In this document: in pieces, positions 9,598 to 19,285 of the stretch
Numbering within the stretch: the first letter of the stretch is position 1
How the letters are laid out: the number at the start of each line of letters is the position of its first letter
Translations under genes and position numbers: made by a program
NCBI RefSeq assembly: GCF_900104385.1
Contig: NZ_FNJA01000001.1
Location: 160,386-224,385 of the forward strand
Direction of reading: 5' to 3'
Length of the DNA stretch: 64,000 nucleotides
DNA from: Rhodoferax sp. OV413
Lineage (GTDB): Bacteria > Pseudomonadota > Gammaproteobacteria > Burkholderiales > Burkholderiaceae_C
The notes under the pieces: generated by a model
The model's input: the letters and a program-made list of their open reading frames with translations, nothing else
What the model was told of the DNA's origin: nothing
Databases searched by the model: none

Positions 9598-11280
9598 TCA
9601 GGCTTCGGCTTGGACCACCCGGTTGCGCCCCGAATGTTTGGCCCGGTACAAGGCCTGGTCGGCGGCTTTCAACAGGGCGGTGGCGTCGGCGCCGTGCAGC
9701 GGAAACTGCGACACGCCAAACGATGCGGTTGGCGCCGCCAGCCGCTGCCCGGCGTGCAGCAGGTCGATGGACGCGATGGCGACGCGGATTTTTTCGGCCC
9801 GCCCCAAGGCCGTGGCCAGGTCGCACTCGGGCAGTATCAGCACCAGCTCTTCGCCGCCGAAGCGGCAGGCCAGGTCGCTCTCGCGGATGTTGTCGCGCAC
9901 CTGGTTGGCCACGCTTTTCAGCAGCAGGTCGCCCGCATCGTGCCCAAAAGTGTCGTTGACGCGCTTGAAGTGGTCCAGGTCCAGCACGATCAGCGACAAG
10001 GGCAAGCCCTTGCGCTCGGTTCGGCCCAGCTCGCGCCTCAGGGTCTCGTCCATATAGCGCCGGTTGAACAGGCCGGTCAACGGATCGATGATGGACTGCA
10101 TGCGCAGCGTCTCGCGCAGCCGGACATTGCTCAACGCCAGCGCGATCTGCTCGGTCAGCCGGTCCAGCATTTGCTGCTGAGCCTTCAGGCTGGCCTCGTC
10201 TTCCGCCAGGCCCTCGAAGTAAATCAGGCCGATCACCTCGCCCTGCGTAACCAGTGGAATGCACAGCCGGCCGACCGGAAACACCGCCTGCGGGGCGTAA
10301 TGCGCACAGCACAGATCGCCGGCGTTGCGGGTCGCATGCGCCCTGCCCCGCTTCAGCGCCCAGCAGTCCTTGGGCTCGAGCTGCTCCACCGACGAGGAAC
10401 TATTGCCCCAGGACGCCTGGGCTTCCAGCAGGTCGCGCGAGCTGCGGTACAGGTAGACGGTGCCCGACATCCCGGGCAACAGCTTGGCGCAGTAGCTGGC
10501 AATGATGCGCGAGGTTTCGGCAGAAGAAGAGATCGAGCCTAGCGCCTGCAGCATTTCTGCGCTGACCTCCATCTGCACATTGCGGCGCTCGGCTTCGGCC
10601 GCACTCCGCCCCAGGGTATTGGCAGTTTCCTGCACCAGAGCCGCGGTGGCCTGGCGCGCCTTCAGCACCCGCGTCATCGCCACCATCAGCAGCGCCAGCA
10701 GCAGCAGATTGGCCACGGTAGCACCGACTTCGACGGCAAAAGCATCCTGGGACTTGCGCTCCAGTTCTTGCCGCAACTCGCCGCGCCGGTTGGCCAGATG
10801 CGCTTGCTGCACGGCGATCAGCTGGCGCAAGGCGTCCATGTATTCCTTGCCGCGCTCGACGGCGATCACGGGTTCGGCCAGAGCCAAGCCCTTGGCACGC
10901 CGCACCTCGATCATGTACGCCATGTCTTTCAGCTTGAGCTCGACCATGCGGAAGATTTCTTCCAGAGCCGCCAATTCCTGCGGCTGTGCCTCGGCCATCT
11001 GCAGCAGCGCTCCGCGCGCATCGGGAATCTCGCCCAGCGCCACGTGGTAGGGCTCCAGATAGCTGTCCTTGGCGGTAATCAGGTAGCCGCGCTGGCCGGT
11101 TTCGGCGTCGCGCAAGGCATCGATCAACTGCTCGAATTTCTCTTCCCGGTTTTGGATACGGCCCAGCTCGACCACCGTTGCCCGGGTCGACAGGCTGGCG
11201 CGGTACGGCACCACGGCGATCAGCAAAATCAAGACAAAAACCAGCCCGGCTGCGATGTTGAGCTTTTTTTCGGCGTCCAT
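9598..11280 (-). CDS. CHASE3-GAF-GGDEF diguanylate cyclase
   Basis: 560 aa from the ATG at 11280. An N-terminal TM (LNIAAGLVFVLILLIAVV) is followed by a CHASE3 sensory domain (DAETGQRGYLIT motif), a second TM (ANLLLLALLMVAM), a GAF domain and a GGDEF domain. The inhibitory RxxD site (RESD) is intact. The signature reads GGEEL rather than GGEEF; Leu at the last position is seen in other members, so activity remains likely. Upstream in-frame residues to 11397 lack family similarity. It probably produces cyclic di-GMP in response to an unknown signal. Confidence 0.92.
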   Translation of the reverse strand: MDAEKKLNIAAGLVFVLILLIAVVPYRASLSTRATVVELGRIQNREEKFEQLIDALRDAETGQRGYLITAKDSYLEPYHVALGEIPDARGALLQMAEAQPQELAALEEIFRMVELKLKDMAYMIEVRRAKGLALAEPVIAVERGKEYMDALRQLIAVQQAHLANRRGELRQELERKSQDAFAVEVGATVANLLLLALLMVAMTRVLKARQATAALVQETANTLGRSAAEAERRNVQMEVSAEMLQALGSISSSAETSRIIASYCAKLLPGMSGTVYLYRSSRDLLEAQASWGNSSSSVEQLEPKDCWALKRGRAHATRNAGDLCCAHYAPQAVFPVGRLCIPLVTQGEVIGLIYFEGLAEDEASLKAQQQMLDRLTEQIALALSNVRLRETLRMQSIIDPLTGLFNRRYMDETLRRELGRTERKGLPLSLIVLDLDHFKRVNDTFGHDAGDLLLKSVANQVRDNIRESDLACRFGGEELVLILPECDLATALGRAEKIRVAIASIDLLHAGQRLAAPTASFGVSQFPLHGADATALLKAADQALYRAKHSGRNRVVQAEA

Positions 11281-11410
11281 GGGTTTGCGTTTTGTTGCGC
11301 CCGCTGAAACCAGAATTGTGTGCCGGTCCATGGTGCCACAGCGCTTGCGCAGACGCCAGCGCAATAACCAGTTACACCTGTTGTGAAGCCCGCCCATCCG
11401 CCCTTACAGC

Positions 11411-11440
11411 TTGGCGGCAACACTGGGGCTCGGGTACACT
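11411..11440 (+). promoter_or_regulatory. Candidate sigma-70 promoter for tRNA-Gly
   Basis: TTGGCG and TACACT are separated by 18 bp, about 60 bp upstream of the tRNA-Gly 5' end. This is a reasonable but unproven match to the vegetative consensus. Confidence 0.4.
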
Positions 11441-11501
11441 GCCGCTAGCTTGGTGGTGGCACTGCTGGCCGATGCCAGTCCAGCCGCCCACCGCACGCCA
11501 A

Positions 11502-11575
11502 GCGGGTGTAGTTCAATGGTAGAACGCTAGCTTCCCAAGCTCGATACGAGGGTTCGATCCCCTTCACCCGCTCCA
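11502..11575 (+). tRNA. tRNA-Gly (anticodon CCC)
   Basis: 74 nt with an encoded CCA end. Acceptor GCGGGTG pairs with CACCCGC, the D arm is GTTC/GAAC, the T arm carries GGTTCGATCC, and the anticodon loop TTCCCAA gives CCC. It closely resembles the E. coli CCC-reading glycine tRNA. The second pair of the anticodon stem is a T/C mismatch (stem CTAGC against GCTCG). Confidence 0.95.
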
Positions 11576-11593
11576 TTCGCAGGCGTACCCCGC

Positions 11594-11965
11594 CTAGATC
11601 GTTCTCAGCAGATCCGTGCCGCTGCGGCGCCGGGCGCTGACCCTGCGCTCCTGGAACACGGGTGCCGCATGGCTGTCGTAATGCAGCCGCTCGCGCATTT
11701 GGCGCAACGCCTCCAGCCCCGCCATCAAGTCGTCGTTTTCATCGATGCCCATCGGCAAATGGGACCGCGTCAAACGCTCGCAGACCAGTTGGAACCGCGT
11801 CAGGCATTCCTGCACCTGGTTGTCGTGGCAGGCGCCGCGCATGACCAGGCAGATGCGGACAATCTTTGGCAACTCCAGCTTGCGGCCCAGCCGCGTACGC
11901 TCGATGAAGCGGGCATACGTGCCTTCCAGCTGTTTCAAGGTGCGTTCTAGTTCTTGGTGTGGCAT
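11594..11965 (-). CDS. Small protein of unknown function
   Basis: 123 aa from the ATG at 11965 (MPHQELER). The upstream sequence GGAAGGG on the coding strand could serve as a ribosome-binding site, with a rather long spacer. It is predicted soluble and helical, with no signal peptide or TM and two cysteines (CLVMRGACHD). The C terminus is Arg-rich (QERRVSARRRSG). I do not recognise the family. It lies alone between tRNA-Gly and the divergent sugar dehydrogenase gene, so context gives no function. Confidence 0.6.
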   Translation of the reverse strand: MPHQELERTLKQLEGTYARFIERTRLGRKLELPKIVRICLVMRGACHDNQVQECLTRFQLVCERLTRSHLPMGIDENDDLMAGLEALRQMRERLHYDSHAAPVFQERRVSARRRSGTDLLRTI

Positions 11966-12122
11966 AAAAAACCGACCCTTCCTACAAATCCAACTTGAGC
12001 TTGTTGCTGCGCTATGGATTTTCAAGCCAGTGGACATGAAAGGGAATAGGTGTAAGCACAGGCCAAACCGGCTATGGTGGGGCCTGAAAACCGGTACTTA
12101 TGCCCATTTCAGGAGTCCGCGC

Positions 12123-13298
12123 ATGCTTTTTGACCGCCATTTGCACACCTTGCTATCGCGCACCCGTGCGCTCCCCTACGCTTTGGCCGCTGCGCTGTGC
12201 TGGGGCTTGCTGGGTTGTGGCGGTGGCGCCGGCCAGGCTGAGGCCCAGGTGCTGCAACCCAAAGTCAGCGTGCTGCGCAGCGGTCTGGCATCACCCTGGG
12301 GACTGGTGTTTCTGCCCTCGGGCGAGATGCTGGTGACCGAACGCGGCGGGCGCCTGCTGCGGCTCAGCGCCGACGCGCAAACCAGTACCGAAATAACTGG
12401 CATCCTGCCGGTCAATGCCGCCGGCCAGGGCGGCCTGCTAGGGCTGGCGTTGGACCCTGACTTTGCGACCACGCTCTGGGTCTACTGGGCTTTTTCCGAG
12501 CCCGGCACGGGCCGCGCAGCGGGCCTGACCGGCACCGCGATAGCCCGCGGGCGCCTTGTGGGCAATAACTTGCAGAACGTGGCGGTGCTGTTCCGCCAAA
12601 GCCCCAAAACTTCGGGCAACGGCCACTACGGTTCTCGCCTAGTGTTTGCCCGGGACAAAACCCTGTTCATCACCCTGGGCGAACGCCAGTTGGGCAGTCC
12701 GTCGCAAGACCTGGGGCAGACTCTCGGCAAGGTGGTGCGTATCCAGCGCGATGGCAGCATCCCCGCCGACAACCCGGCGCTGGGCGCGGGCGCCCTGCCC
12801 GGCATCTGGAGCCTGGGCCACCGCAATGTGCAGGGCGCGGCGCTGCACCCGGATACTGGAGAGCTGTGGACCAGCGAGCACGGCCCGCAAGGCGGCGACG
12901 AAATCAACATCACCCGCGCGGGAGCCAACTACGGCTGGCCGGTCAAAAGCTATGGCTGCAACTACGGATCGCCGGTAGGTGACGCCTGCCGCATCGGCGG
13001 TGGCGTGCATGCGCCAAGCTTCGTCGAACCGCTGACCTACTGGGTGCCGACCTCGGTGGCGCCGGCCGGCCTGCTGTTCTACACCGGCAGCCTGATTCCG
13101 CAGTGGAAGGGCAATTTGTTCTCTGGCTCGCTGGCCGGCCAGACCCTGTGGCGCATGACCGTCAGCAACAACGCCGTGCTGAGCCGCGAAGCACTGCTCA
13201 GCGATTTGAAGGAGCGCATCCGCGACGTGGTGCAGGCACCGGACGGGGCCATCGTGCTGCTCACCGATAGCGGCAAGCTGCTGCGCCTGGCCCAGTGA
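12123..13298 (+). CDS. PQQ-dependent aldose sugar dehydrogenase-like lipoprotein
   Basis: 391 aa. The start was set at 12123, after an AGGAG-like sequence, because it gives a lipoprotein signal peptide with lipobox LLGC. The remainder is a six-bladed beta-propeller of the YliI/Asd soluble glucose dehydrogenase family: SPWGLVFLPSGEMLVTERGG, WSLGHRNVQGAALHP and TSEHGPQGGDEIN are the diagnostic motifs. The family oxidises aldoses with pyrroloquinoline quinone in the periplasm; substrate and cofactor use here are inferred from homology. It converges on the scoB gene with a gap of only 14 bp. Confidence 0.88.
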   Translation: MLFDRHLHTLLSRTRALPYALAAALCWGLLGCGGGAGQAEAQVLQPKVSVLRSGLASPWGLVFLPSGEMLVTERGGRLLRLSADAQTSTEITGILPVNAAGQGGLLGLALDPDFATTLWVYWAFSEPGTGRAAGLTGTAIARGRLVGNNLQNVAVLFRQSPKTSGNGHYGSRLVFARDKTLFITLGERQLGSPSQDLGQTLGKVVRIQRDGSIPADNPALGAGALPGIWSLGHRNVQGAALHPDTGELWTSEHGPQGGDEINITRAGANYGWPVKSYGCNYGSPVGDACRIGGGVHAPSFVEPLTYWVPTSVAPAGLLFYTGSLIPQWKGNLFSGSLAGQTLWRMTVSNNAVLSREALLSDLKERIRDVVQAPDGAIVLLTDSGKLLRLAQ

Positions 13299-13312
13299 AT
13301 TTCAGGCCGAGA

Positions 13313-13951
13313 TCAGACCAGCTTGACGCCGGTCTTGGCCTGCAGCGATTCCAGCGTCACATCCGGCGCCAGCTCCACCACTTTCAGGCCGGCGGGGGTC
13401 ACGTCCATCACGGCCAGGTCGGTGATGATGCGGTTCACCACGCCGACGCCGGTCAGCGGCAGGGTGCAGGCGGGCAGGATCTTCAGGTCTTCGCTGCCAT
13501 CTTTCTTCTTGGCCACGTGCTCCATCAGCACGATCACGCGCTTCACGCCGGCCACCAGGTCCATCGCGCCGCCCATGCCCTTGACCATCTTGCCGGGGAT
13601 CATCCAGTTGGCCAGATCGCCCTTTTCGCTTACCTGCATGGCACCCAGGATGCTCAGGTTGACCTTGCCACCGCGGATCATCGCAAAGCTGTCGTGGCTG
13701 CCGAAGATCGAGGAACCGGGCAAGGTGGTGACGGTCTGCTTGCCGGCGTTGATCAGGTCGGCATCGACCTGGTCTTCGGTCGGGAACGGGCCGATGCCCA
13801 ACATGCCGTTCTCGCTCTGCAGCCAGACTTCCTTGTCGGCAGGCACATGGTTGGCCACCAGGGTCGGGATGCCGATACCCAGGTTCACATAAAAGCCGTC
13901 TTCTAGCTCCAGTGCCGCGCGGGCTGCCATTTGGTCTTGGTTCCAGGCCAT
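13313..13951 (-). CDS. scoB: 3-oxoacid CoA-transferase subunit B
   Basis: 212 aa. It transfers CoA from succinyl-CoA to a 3-oxoacid such as acetoacetate (SCOT) or 3-oxoadipate. The catalytic glutamate lies in the [10 protein letters not shown] motif, and the N-terminal [13 protein letters not shown] is characteristic of subunit B. It starts 1 bp after the stop of the subunit A gene, so the two are translationally linked. No aromatic-degradation genes are nearby, so acetoacetate use is somewhat more likely than the 3-oxoadipate role (inference). Confidence 0.95.
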   Translation of the reverse strand: MAWNQDQMAARAALELEDGFYVNLGIGIPTLVANHVPADKEVWLQSENGMLGIGPFPTEDQVDADLINAGKQTVTTLPGSSIFGSHDSFAMIRGGKVNLSILGAMQVSEKGDLANWMIPGKMVKGMGGAMDLVAGVKRVIVLMEHVAKKKDGSEDLKILPACTLPLTGVGVVNRIITDLAVMDVTPAGLKVVELAPDVTLESLQAKTGVKLV

Positions 13952-13952
13952 C

Positions 13953-14783
13953 TCAGGCTCCTTTCACGGGGGTGGTTGGGGCTGCGGCGTCCACTTTGGG
14001 TACGGCAACTTCGTCGCTGCCAATAATGGCAGCGTGGGCAATAACGGCCTGGGCTTCGGCCTTGGCGGCAGCCGGGTCTACCGCGGCAGCAGCCGACAGC
14101 GTGCGTTTTTCAATCCGCTTCTCGGGGTTGGCGTTCAGCACAATGCGGTGTACGTAAATGCCGGGCAGGTGCACCTGGTCGGGGTCCATGGCGCCGGTTT
14201 CGACGATCTCCTCGACTTCCACAATGCAGACCTTGCCGGCCATGGCGGCGGCCGGGTTGAAGTTGCGCGCTGTCAGGCGGAACTGCAGATTGCCGGATTT
14301 GTCGGCGCGGAAAGCCTTGACCAGGGCGACTTCAGGCACCAGGGAGCGCTCCATCACATAGGTTTCGCCGTTGAATTCGCGCAGCTCCTTGCCTTCGGCC
14401 ACCAAGGTGCCGACACCGGTCTTGGTGAAGAAAGCCGGAATGCCGGCGCCACCGGCACGCAGCTTTTCGGCCAGCGTGCCCTGGGGGGTGAATTCCAGCT
14501 GCAGCTCGCCCGCCAGGTACTGGCGCTCGAATTCCTTGTTCTCGCCCACGTAGCTGGAGATCATTTTCTTGATCTGCCGGGTTTCCAGCAGCTTGCCCAG
14601 GCCGAAGCCATCGACACCGGCGTTGTTGGAGATGACGGTCAGGTCTTTCACGCCGGAATCGCGCAGCGCGTCAATCAAGGCCTCGGGGATGCCGCACAGG
14701 CCGAAACCACCCACGGCCATCAGCTGGCCGTCCTTCACAACGCCTTGGAGCGCTTCGGCGGCAGAGGGGAAAATTTTGTTCAC
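13953..14783 (-). CDS. scoA: 3-oxoacid CoA-transferase subunit A with Ala-rich C-terminal tail
   Basis: 276 aa. The CoA-transferase family I alpha motif [16 protein letters not shown] is near residue 26. Usual subunits are about 230-235 aa. This one carries an extra ~45-residue tail rich in Ala, Val, Pro and Asp (from about residue 230), probably flexible and exposed. It is first in the scoA-scoB pair and is transcribed divergently from a PAS-LuxR regulator, across a 77-bp gap that contains an inverted repeat. Confidence 0.94.
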   Translation of the reverse strand: MNKIFPSAAEALQGVVKDGQLMAVGGFGLCGIPEALIDALRDSGVKDLTVISNNAGVDGFGLGKLLETRQIKKMISSYVGENKEFERQYLAGELQLEFTPQGTLAEKLRAGGAGIPAFFTKTGVGTLVAEGKELREFNGETYVMERSLVPEVALVKAFRADKSGNLQFRLTARNFNPAAAMAGKVCIVEVEEIVETGAMDPDQVHLPGIYVHRIVLNANPEKRIEKRTLSAAAAVDPAAAKAEAQAVIAHAAIIGSDEVAVPKVDAAAPTTPVKGA

Positions 14784-14811
14784 ACAGGTCTCCGGTTAAA
14801 AGATCAAGGCG

Positions 14812-14847
14812 TACGATACTACCTATTTAATTACGTAGTTTTTCGTA
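14812..14847. promoter_or_regulatory. Candidate operator: imperfect inverted repeat between scoA and the LuxR-type gene
   Basis: Arms TACGATACTAC (14812-14822) and GTAGTTTTTCGTA (14835-14847) are complementary apart from a 2-nt indel and surround an AT-rich centre. The position between two divergent genes, one encoding a DNA-binding regulator, fits an operator controlling one or both. Confidence 0.45.
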
Positions 14848-14860
14848 AAGGGTTTGCCCG

Positions 14861-15427
14861 ATGGATCTGGCTGCAGCAGTGGATTACCAGCTGGCTTTCG
14901 CGCTGGCGCCGGTCGGGCTGGTGGTATCGCGCAATCGCGCCATTGTGGACTGCAACCAGCATCTGTGCGAGATGTTCGGCGCCGACCGGGAGCAGCTGAT
15001 CGGCCAGTCGTTCCAGGTGCTCTACCCCAGCGCGGTGGAGTTCGAGCGCACCGGCACCCGCATCACACTGACCATGGATGCGAAAGGCCATTACGCCGAC
15101 GACCGCATCATGCAGCGCGTGGACGGCCGGCTCAAAGGCGAGGTGTTCTGGTGCCACGTGATCGGCCGGGCCTTTGACCGCAATGCGCCGCATGCGGCCG
15201 GCATCTGGAGCTTTGAAGACCTGTCGTCGCGCCGCCCGGTGCAAGCCGCCCTGACGCCGCGCGAACGCGAGGTGGCGGCGCATGTGATGACCGGGCTCAC
15301 ATCCAAGGAAATTGCCAAACTGCTGGGCATCAGCCACCGCACGGTGGAGATTTACCGCGCCACCTTGATGCGCAAGTACAAAGCCTCGACCACTGCCGAT
15401 CTGACGCAGAAGCTGATGGGTGGCTGA
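14861..15427 (+). CDS. PAS-LuxR transcriptional regulator
   Basis: 188 aa. An N-terminal PAS domain (about residues 9-115) is followed by a C-terminal GerE/LuxR helix-turn-helix (about 126-185; LTPREREVAAHVMTGLTSKE then TVEIYRATLMRKY). There is no receiver domain and no autoinducer-binding domain. It is divergent from scoAB, so it probably controls CoA-transferase expression in response to a small ligand or redox cue sensed by the PAS domain (inference). Repeat R4 begins immediately after its stop. Confidence 0.9.
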   Translation: MDLAAAVDYQLAFALAPVGLVVSRNRAIVDCNQHLCEMFGADREQLIGQSFQVLYPSAVEFERTGTRITLTMDAKGHYADDRIMQRVDGRLKGEVFWCHVIGRAFDRNAPHAAGIWSFEDLSSRRPVQAALTPREREVAAHVMTGLTSKEIAKLLGISHRTVEIYRATLMRKYKASTTADLTQKLMGG

Positions 15428-15492
15428 ATTTATAGAAAATCGGCCTCTGGCGCAGATAGCGGCTGCGCTAGCAGCTACCAAATATGTAGCAT
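15428..15492 (+). repeat. Palindromic element copy R4
   Basis: Directly follows the LuxR-type gene. GGCCTCTGGCGCAG pairs imperfectly with CTGCGCTAGCAG. Hairpin 2 is GCTAC-N7-GTAGC, perfectly paired. Compared with copies reading GCTAT/ATAGC, the closing base pair has changed on both sides. Confidence 0.8.
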
Positions 15493-15511
15493 ACGAATGC
15501 TGACCCCAAAC

Positions 15512-15552
15512 GCACTTCGGGCCTGCTAACCGAAGCTAGCAGGCCCGAAGTG
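15512..15552. repeat. Perfect 16-bp inverted repeat between convergent genes
   Basis: CACTTCGGGCCTGCTA at 15512-15527 is exactly repeated in reverse complement at 15537-15552, around an 8-9 nt centre. It lies 3' of both the LuxR-type gene and ilvC. There is no good T-tract on either side, so it may be a transcript-end hairpin or barrier rather than a classical terminator. Confidence 0.6.
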
Positions 15553-15695
15553 GGGTTTACCGTCGGTACCCCAGTCTTGGCCCCAACCCCTCTTCACCAG
15601 AAACACCGCAGAACTGGCTCCGCCAGGCTGCTGGTGTTGCCCCCTGCAAGGGGGTCGGCGAAAAGCGCTTGCGCTGTAGCCTGGGGGTGTGCCGA

Positions 15696-16721
<1,026 letters not shown>

Positions 16722-16747
16722 TCAAAAATTAAAGGTTTGGCGAAATG

Positions 16748-16822
16748 CCCATCGACAGGCTCAGGGCGAACGTAATACGCAATCGCCAAAAATAGTCCGT
16801 TCGCGTTGAGCCCGTCGAAACG
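16748..16822. repeat. Inverted repeat pair in the ilvH-ilvC gap
   Basis: Arm 1 (CATCGACAGGCTCAGGGCGA, 16750-16769) and arm 2 (GTTGAGCCCGTCGAAACG, 16805-16822) are imperfect reverse complements. They resemble the widespread 'TTCGCCCTGAGCCTGTCGAA' type of intergenic repeat known from many proteobacterial genomes. A long stem-loop in the operon transcript is possible. Confidence 0.65.
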
Positions 16823-16842
16823 CGCGTACGGACGACTCAAAA

Positions 16843-17334
16843 CTAAACCCGCAGGATGCGCTCACCACGGCCGATGCCGCTGGCACCGGTACGCACGGTT
16901 TCCAGGATCGCGCTGCGGTCCAGCGCCTCCAGGAACGCGTCGTTCTTGCCTTGGTCACCGGTGAGCTCGATGGTGTAGCTCTTCTCGGTCACATCGATGA
17001 TGCGGCCTCGGAAGATGTCGGCCATGCGCTTCATTTCTTCGCGCTCTTTGCCGACGGCACGCACCTTGACCATCATCAGTTCGCGTTCGGTGTAGGAGCC
17101 TTCGGTCAGATCGACCACCTTGACCACTTCGATCAGGCGGTTCAGGTGCTTGGTGATCTGTTCGATCACGTCGTCCGAGCCGGAGGTCTGGATGGTCATG
17201 CGCGACAAGGTGGCGTCTTCGGTCGGAGCGACCGTCAGCGACTCGATGTTGTAACCACGGGCGGAAAACAGGCCGACCACGCGCGACAGCGCACCGGGTT
17301 CGTTTTCCAGCAAGACAGCAATGATGTGTTTCAT
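16843..17334 (-). CDS. ilvH: Acetolactate synthase small (regulatory) subunit
   Basis: 163 aa from the ATG at 17334, preceded by AGAGGA. The N-terminal ACT domain (MKHIIAVLLENEPGALSRVV) binds valine for feedback inhibition, and the C-terminal ALS_ss_C domain follows. It partners the large subunit encoded upstream in the same operon. The gap to ilvI contains repeat R5. A longer in-frame extension upstream lacks family similarity. Confidence 0.97.
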   Translation of the reverse strand: MKHIIAVLLENEPGALSRVVGLFSARGYNIESLTVAPTEDATLSRMTIQTSGSDDVIEQITKHLNRLIEVVKVVDLTEGSYTERELMMVKVRAVGKEREEMKRMADIFRGRIIDVTEKSYTIELTGDQGKNDAFLEALDRSAILETVRTGASGIGRGERILRV

Positions 17335-17418
17335 AAGACTAGATTCCTCTTTTCGCCGCCCTCCCCCGTGCACGGTAATGCGCGGGCTTGGCGGGCAATA
17401 GATTCGTCAGAAAGTTAA

Positions 17419-17478
17419 TACTATCGAATTGATAGCTGCCAGCGCAGGCAGTACCTGCGCTAGAGCCGTATTTGGCTT
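17419..17478 (-). repeat. Palindromic element copy R5
   Basis: Lies between ilvI and ilvH inside the operon. On the minus strand it reads GGCTCTAGCGCAGG, then CCTGCGCTGGCAGCTATC. Hairpin 1 has 8-bp GCGCAGGT/CCTGCGC-type arms. Hairpin 2 is GCTAT-N7-ATAGT, with one mismatch at its base. Confidence 0.75.
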
Positions 17479-17488
17479 AAAGACCTGG

Positions 17489-19285
17489 TTACAGATCCTC
17501 GCTGCCCAGCAGCATCTCGGTGATGCCCTTGCCGGCCTGCACCATCGGGAACACGTTCTCGGTGGGGTCGGTACGGAAGTCCATGAACACCGTGCGGTCC
17601 TTCAGCTTGCGGGCTTCGCGCAGTGCGGGCTCCACATCTTCGGGGCGCTCGATCAGCATGCCGACGTGGCCATAGGCCTCGGCCAACTTGACGAAGTTCG
17701 GCAGTGCGTCCATGTAGCTGCTGCTGTAGCGGCCGGCGTATTCCACCTCTTGCCACTGGCGCACCATGCCCAGGTAGCGGTTGTTCAGCGAGCAGATCTT
17801 GATCGGCGTGTTGTACTGCAGGCAGGTCGACAGTTCCTGGATACACATCTGCACCGAGCCTTCGCCGGTGATGCAGAAAACTTCGCTCTCAGGTTTGGCC
17901 AGCTTCACGCCCATGGCGTAGGGAATGCCCACGCCCATGGTGCCCAGGCCACCGGAATTGATCCAACGGCGCGGTTCGTCAAAGCGGTAGTACTGCGCAG
18001 CCCACATCTGGTGCTGGCCCACATCGGAGGTGATGTAGGTGTCGGCATCCTTGGTCATGTTCCACAGGGTTTCGACCACATACTGGGGCTTGATCACGTC
18101 GCTGGAGCCCATGCTGTACTTCAGGCAATTGCGGCTGCGCCAGCCTTCGATGGTGCTCCACCAGCTGCCCAAGGCATCGGCGTCGGGCTTGGTGCCGGCT
18201 TCCTTGATCATGGCGATCAGCTCGGTCAGCACTTCTTTCACGTCGCCGACGATAGGTACATCGACCTTGACGCGCTTGGAGATGCTCGACGGATCGATGT
18301 CAATATGGATGATCTTGCGTTCGTTCTGGGCGAAATGCTTGGTATTGCCAATCACGCGGTCGTCAAACCGGGCGCCGACGGCCAGCAGCACGTCGCAATG
18401 CTGCATCGCGTTATTGGCTTCGATGGTGCCGTGCATGCCCAGCATGCCGAGGAATTTCTTGTCGCTGGCAGGGTACGCGCCCAGGCCCATCAAGGTGTTG
18501 GTGCAGGGATAGCCCAACATATCCACCAAGGTGCGCAGTTCTTGCGAGGCATTGCTCAGCAGCACGCCGCCGCCGGTATAGATATACGGGCGCTTGGCGG
18601 CCAACAGCAGTTGCAAGGCCTTGCGGATCTGGCCGCCGTGGCCTTTGCGCACCGGGTTGTACGAGCGCATCGCGACGGTTTCGGGGTAGCCGTGGTACGG
18701 CGTCTTCTTGAAAGACACGTCTTTCGGAATGTCCACCACCACCGGGCCGGGGCGGCCGGTGCGGGCAATGTGGAAGGCCTTCTTCATGGTTTCGGCCAGA
18801 TCGCGCACATCCTTCACAAGGAAGTTGTGCTTGACGATGGGGCGGGTAATGCCGACGGTGTCGCATTCCTGGAACGCATCCAGGCCGATGGCGTGCGTGG
18901 GCACCTGGCCGCTGATGATCACCATGGGGATGCTGTCCATGTATGCCGTGGCGATACCTGTGACTGCATTTGTCAGGCCGGGGCCGGAGGTCACCAACGC
19001 CACACCCACATCACCGGTAGCACGCGCATAACCATCGGCAGCGTGCACAGCAGCCTGCTCGTGGCGCACCAGTACGTGCTGGATGGTGTCTTGTTTGTAG
19101 AACGCGTCGTAGATGTACAGAACGGCGCCGCCGGGGTAACCCCAGATGTGCTTGACGTTCTCGGCCTGGAGACATTTCACCAGAACCTCTGCACCCATAA
19201 GCTCTTGGGCGGTAGTACGCGGGGTATTTTGTGCGGCGGTAGACGCAGCGGCTGCCGAAGCGATTTCGGCTTTTGACATTTCCAT
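17489..19285 (-). CDS. ilvI: Acetolactate synthase large (catalytic) subunit
   Basis: 598 aa. A thiamine-diphosphate enzyme that condenses pyruvate with pyruvate or 2-oxobutyrate, the first common step of branched-chain amino acid synthesis. The N-terminal PYR domain has GGAVLYIYDAFY and the activating Glu in RHEQAAVHAADGYAR. The C-terminal PP domain has GEGSVQMCIQEL and NNRYLGMVRQWQ. First gene of the ilvI-ilvH-ilvC operon. The start is either 19285 or the second Met (19279). An extra ~25-residue Ala/Thr-rich N-terminal segment precedes the conserved domain. Confidence 0.97.
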   Translation of the reverse strand: MEMSKAEIASAAAASTAAQNTPRTTAQELMGAEVLVKCLQAENVKHIWGYPGGAVLYIYDAFYKQDTIQHVLVRHEQAAVHAADGYARATGDVGVALVTSGPGLTNAVTGIATAYMDSIPMVIISGQVPTHAIGLDAFQECDTVGITRPIVKHNFLVKDVRDLAETMKKAFHIARTGRPGPVVVDIPKDVSFKKTPYHGYPETVAMRSYNPVRKGHGGQIRKALQLLLAAKRPYIYTGGGVLLSNASQELRTLVDMLGYPCTNTLMGLGAYPASDKKFLGMLGMHGTIEANNAMQHCDVLLAVGARFDDRVIGNTKHFAQNERKIIHIDIDPSSISKRVKVDVPIVGDVKEVLTELIAMIKEAGTKPDADALGSWWSTIEGWRSRNCLKYSMGSSDVIKPQYVVETLWNMTKDADTYITSDVGQHQMWAAQYYRFDEPRRWINSGGLGTMGVGIPYAMGVKLAKPESEVFCITGEGSVQMCIQELSTCLQYNTPIKICSLNNRYLGMVRQWQEVEYAGRYSSSYMDALPNFVKLAEAYGHVGMLIERPEDVEPALREARKLKDRTVFMDFRTDPTENVFPMVQAGKGITEMLLGSEDL

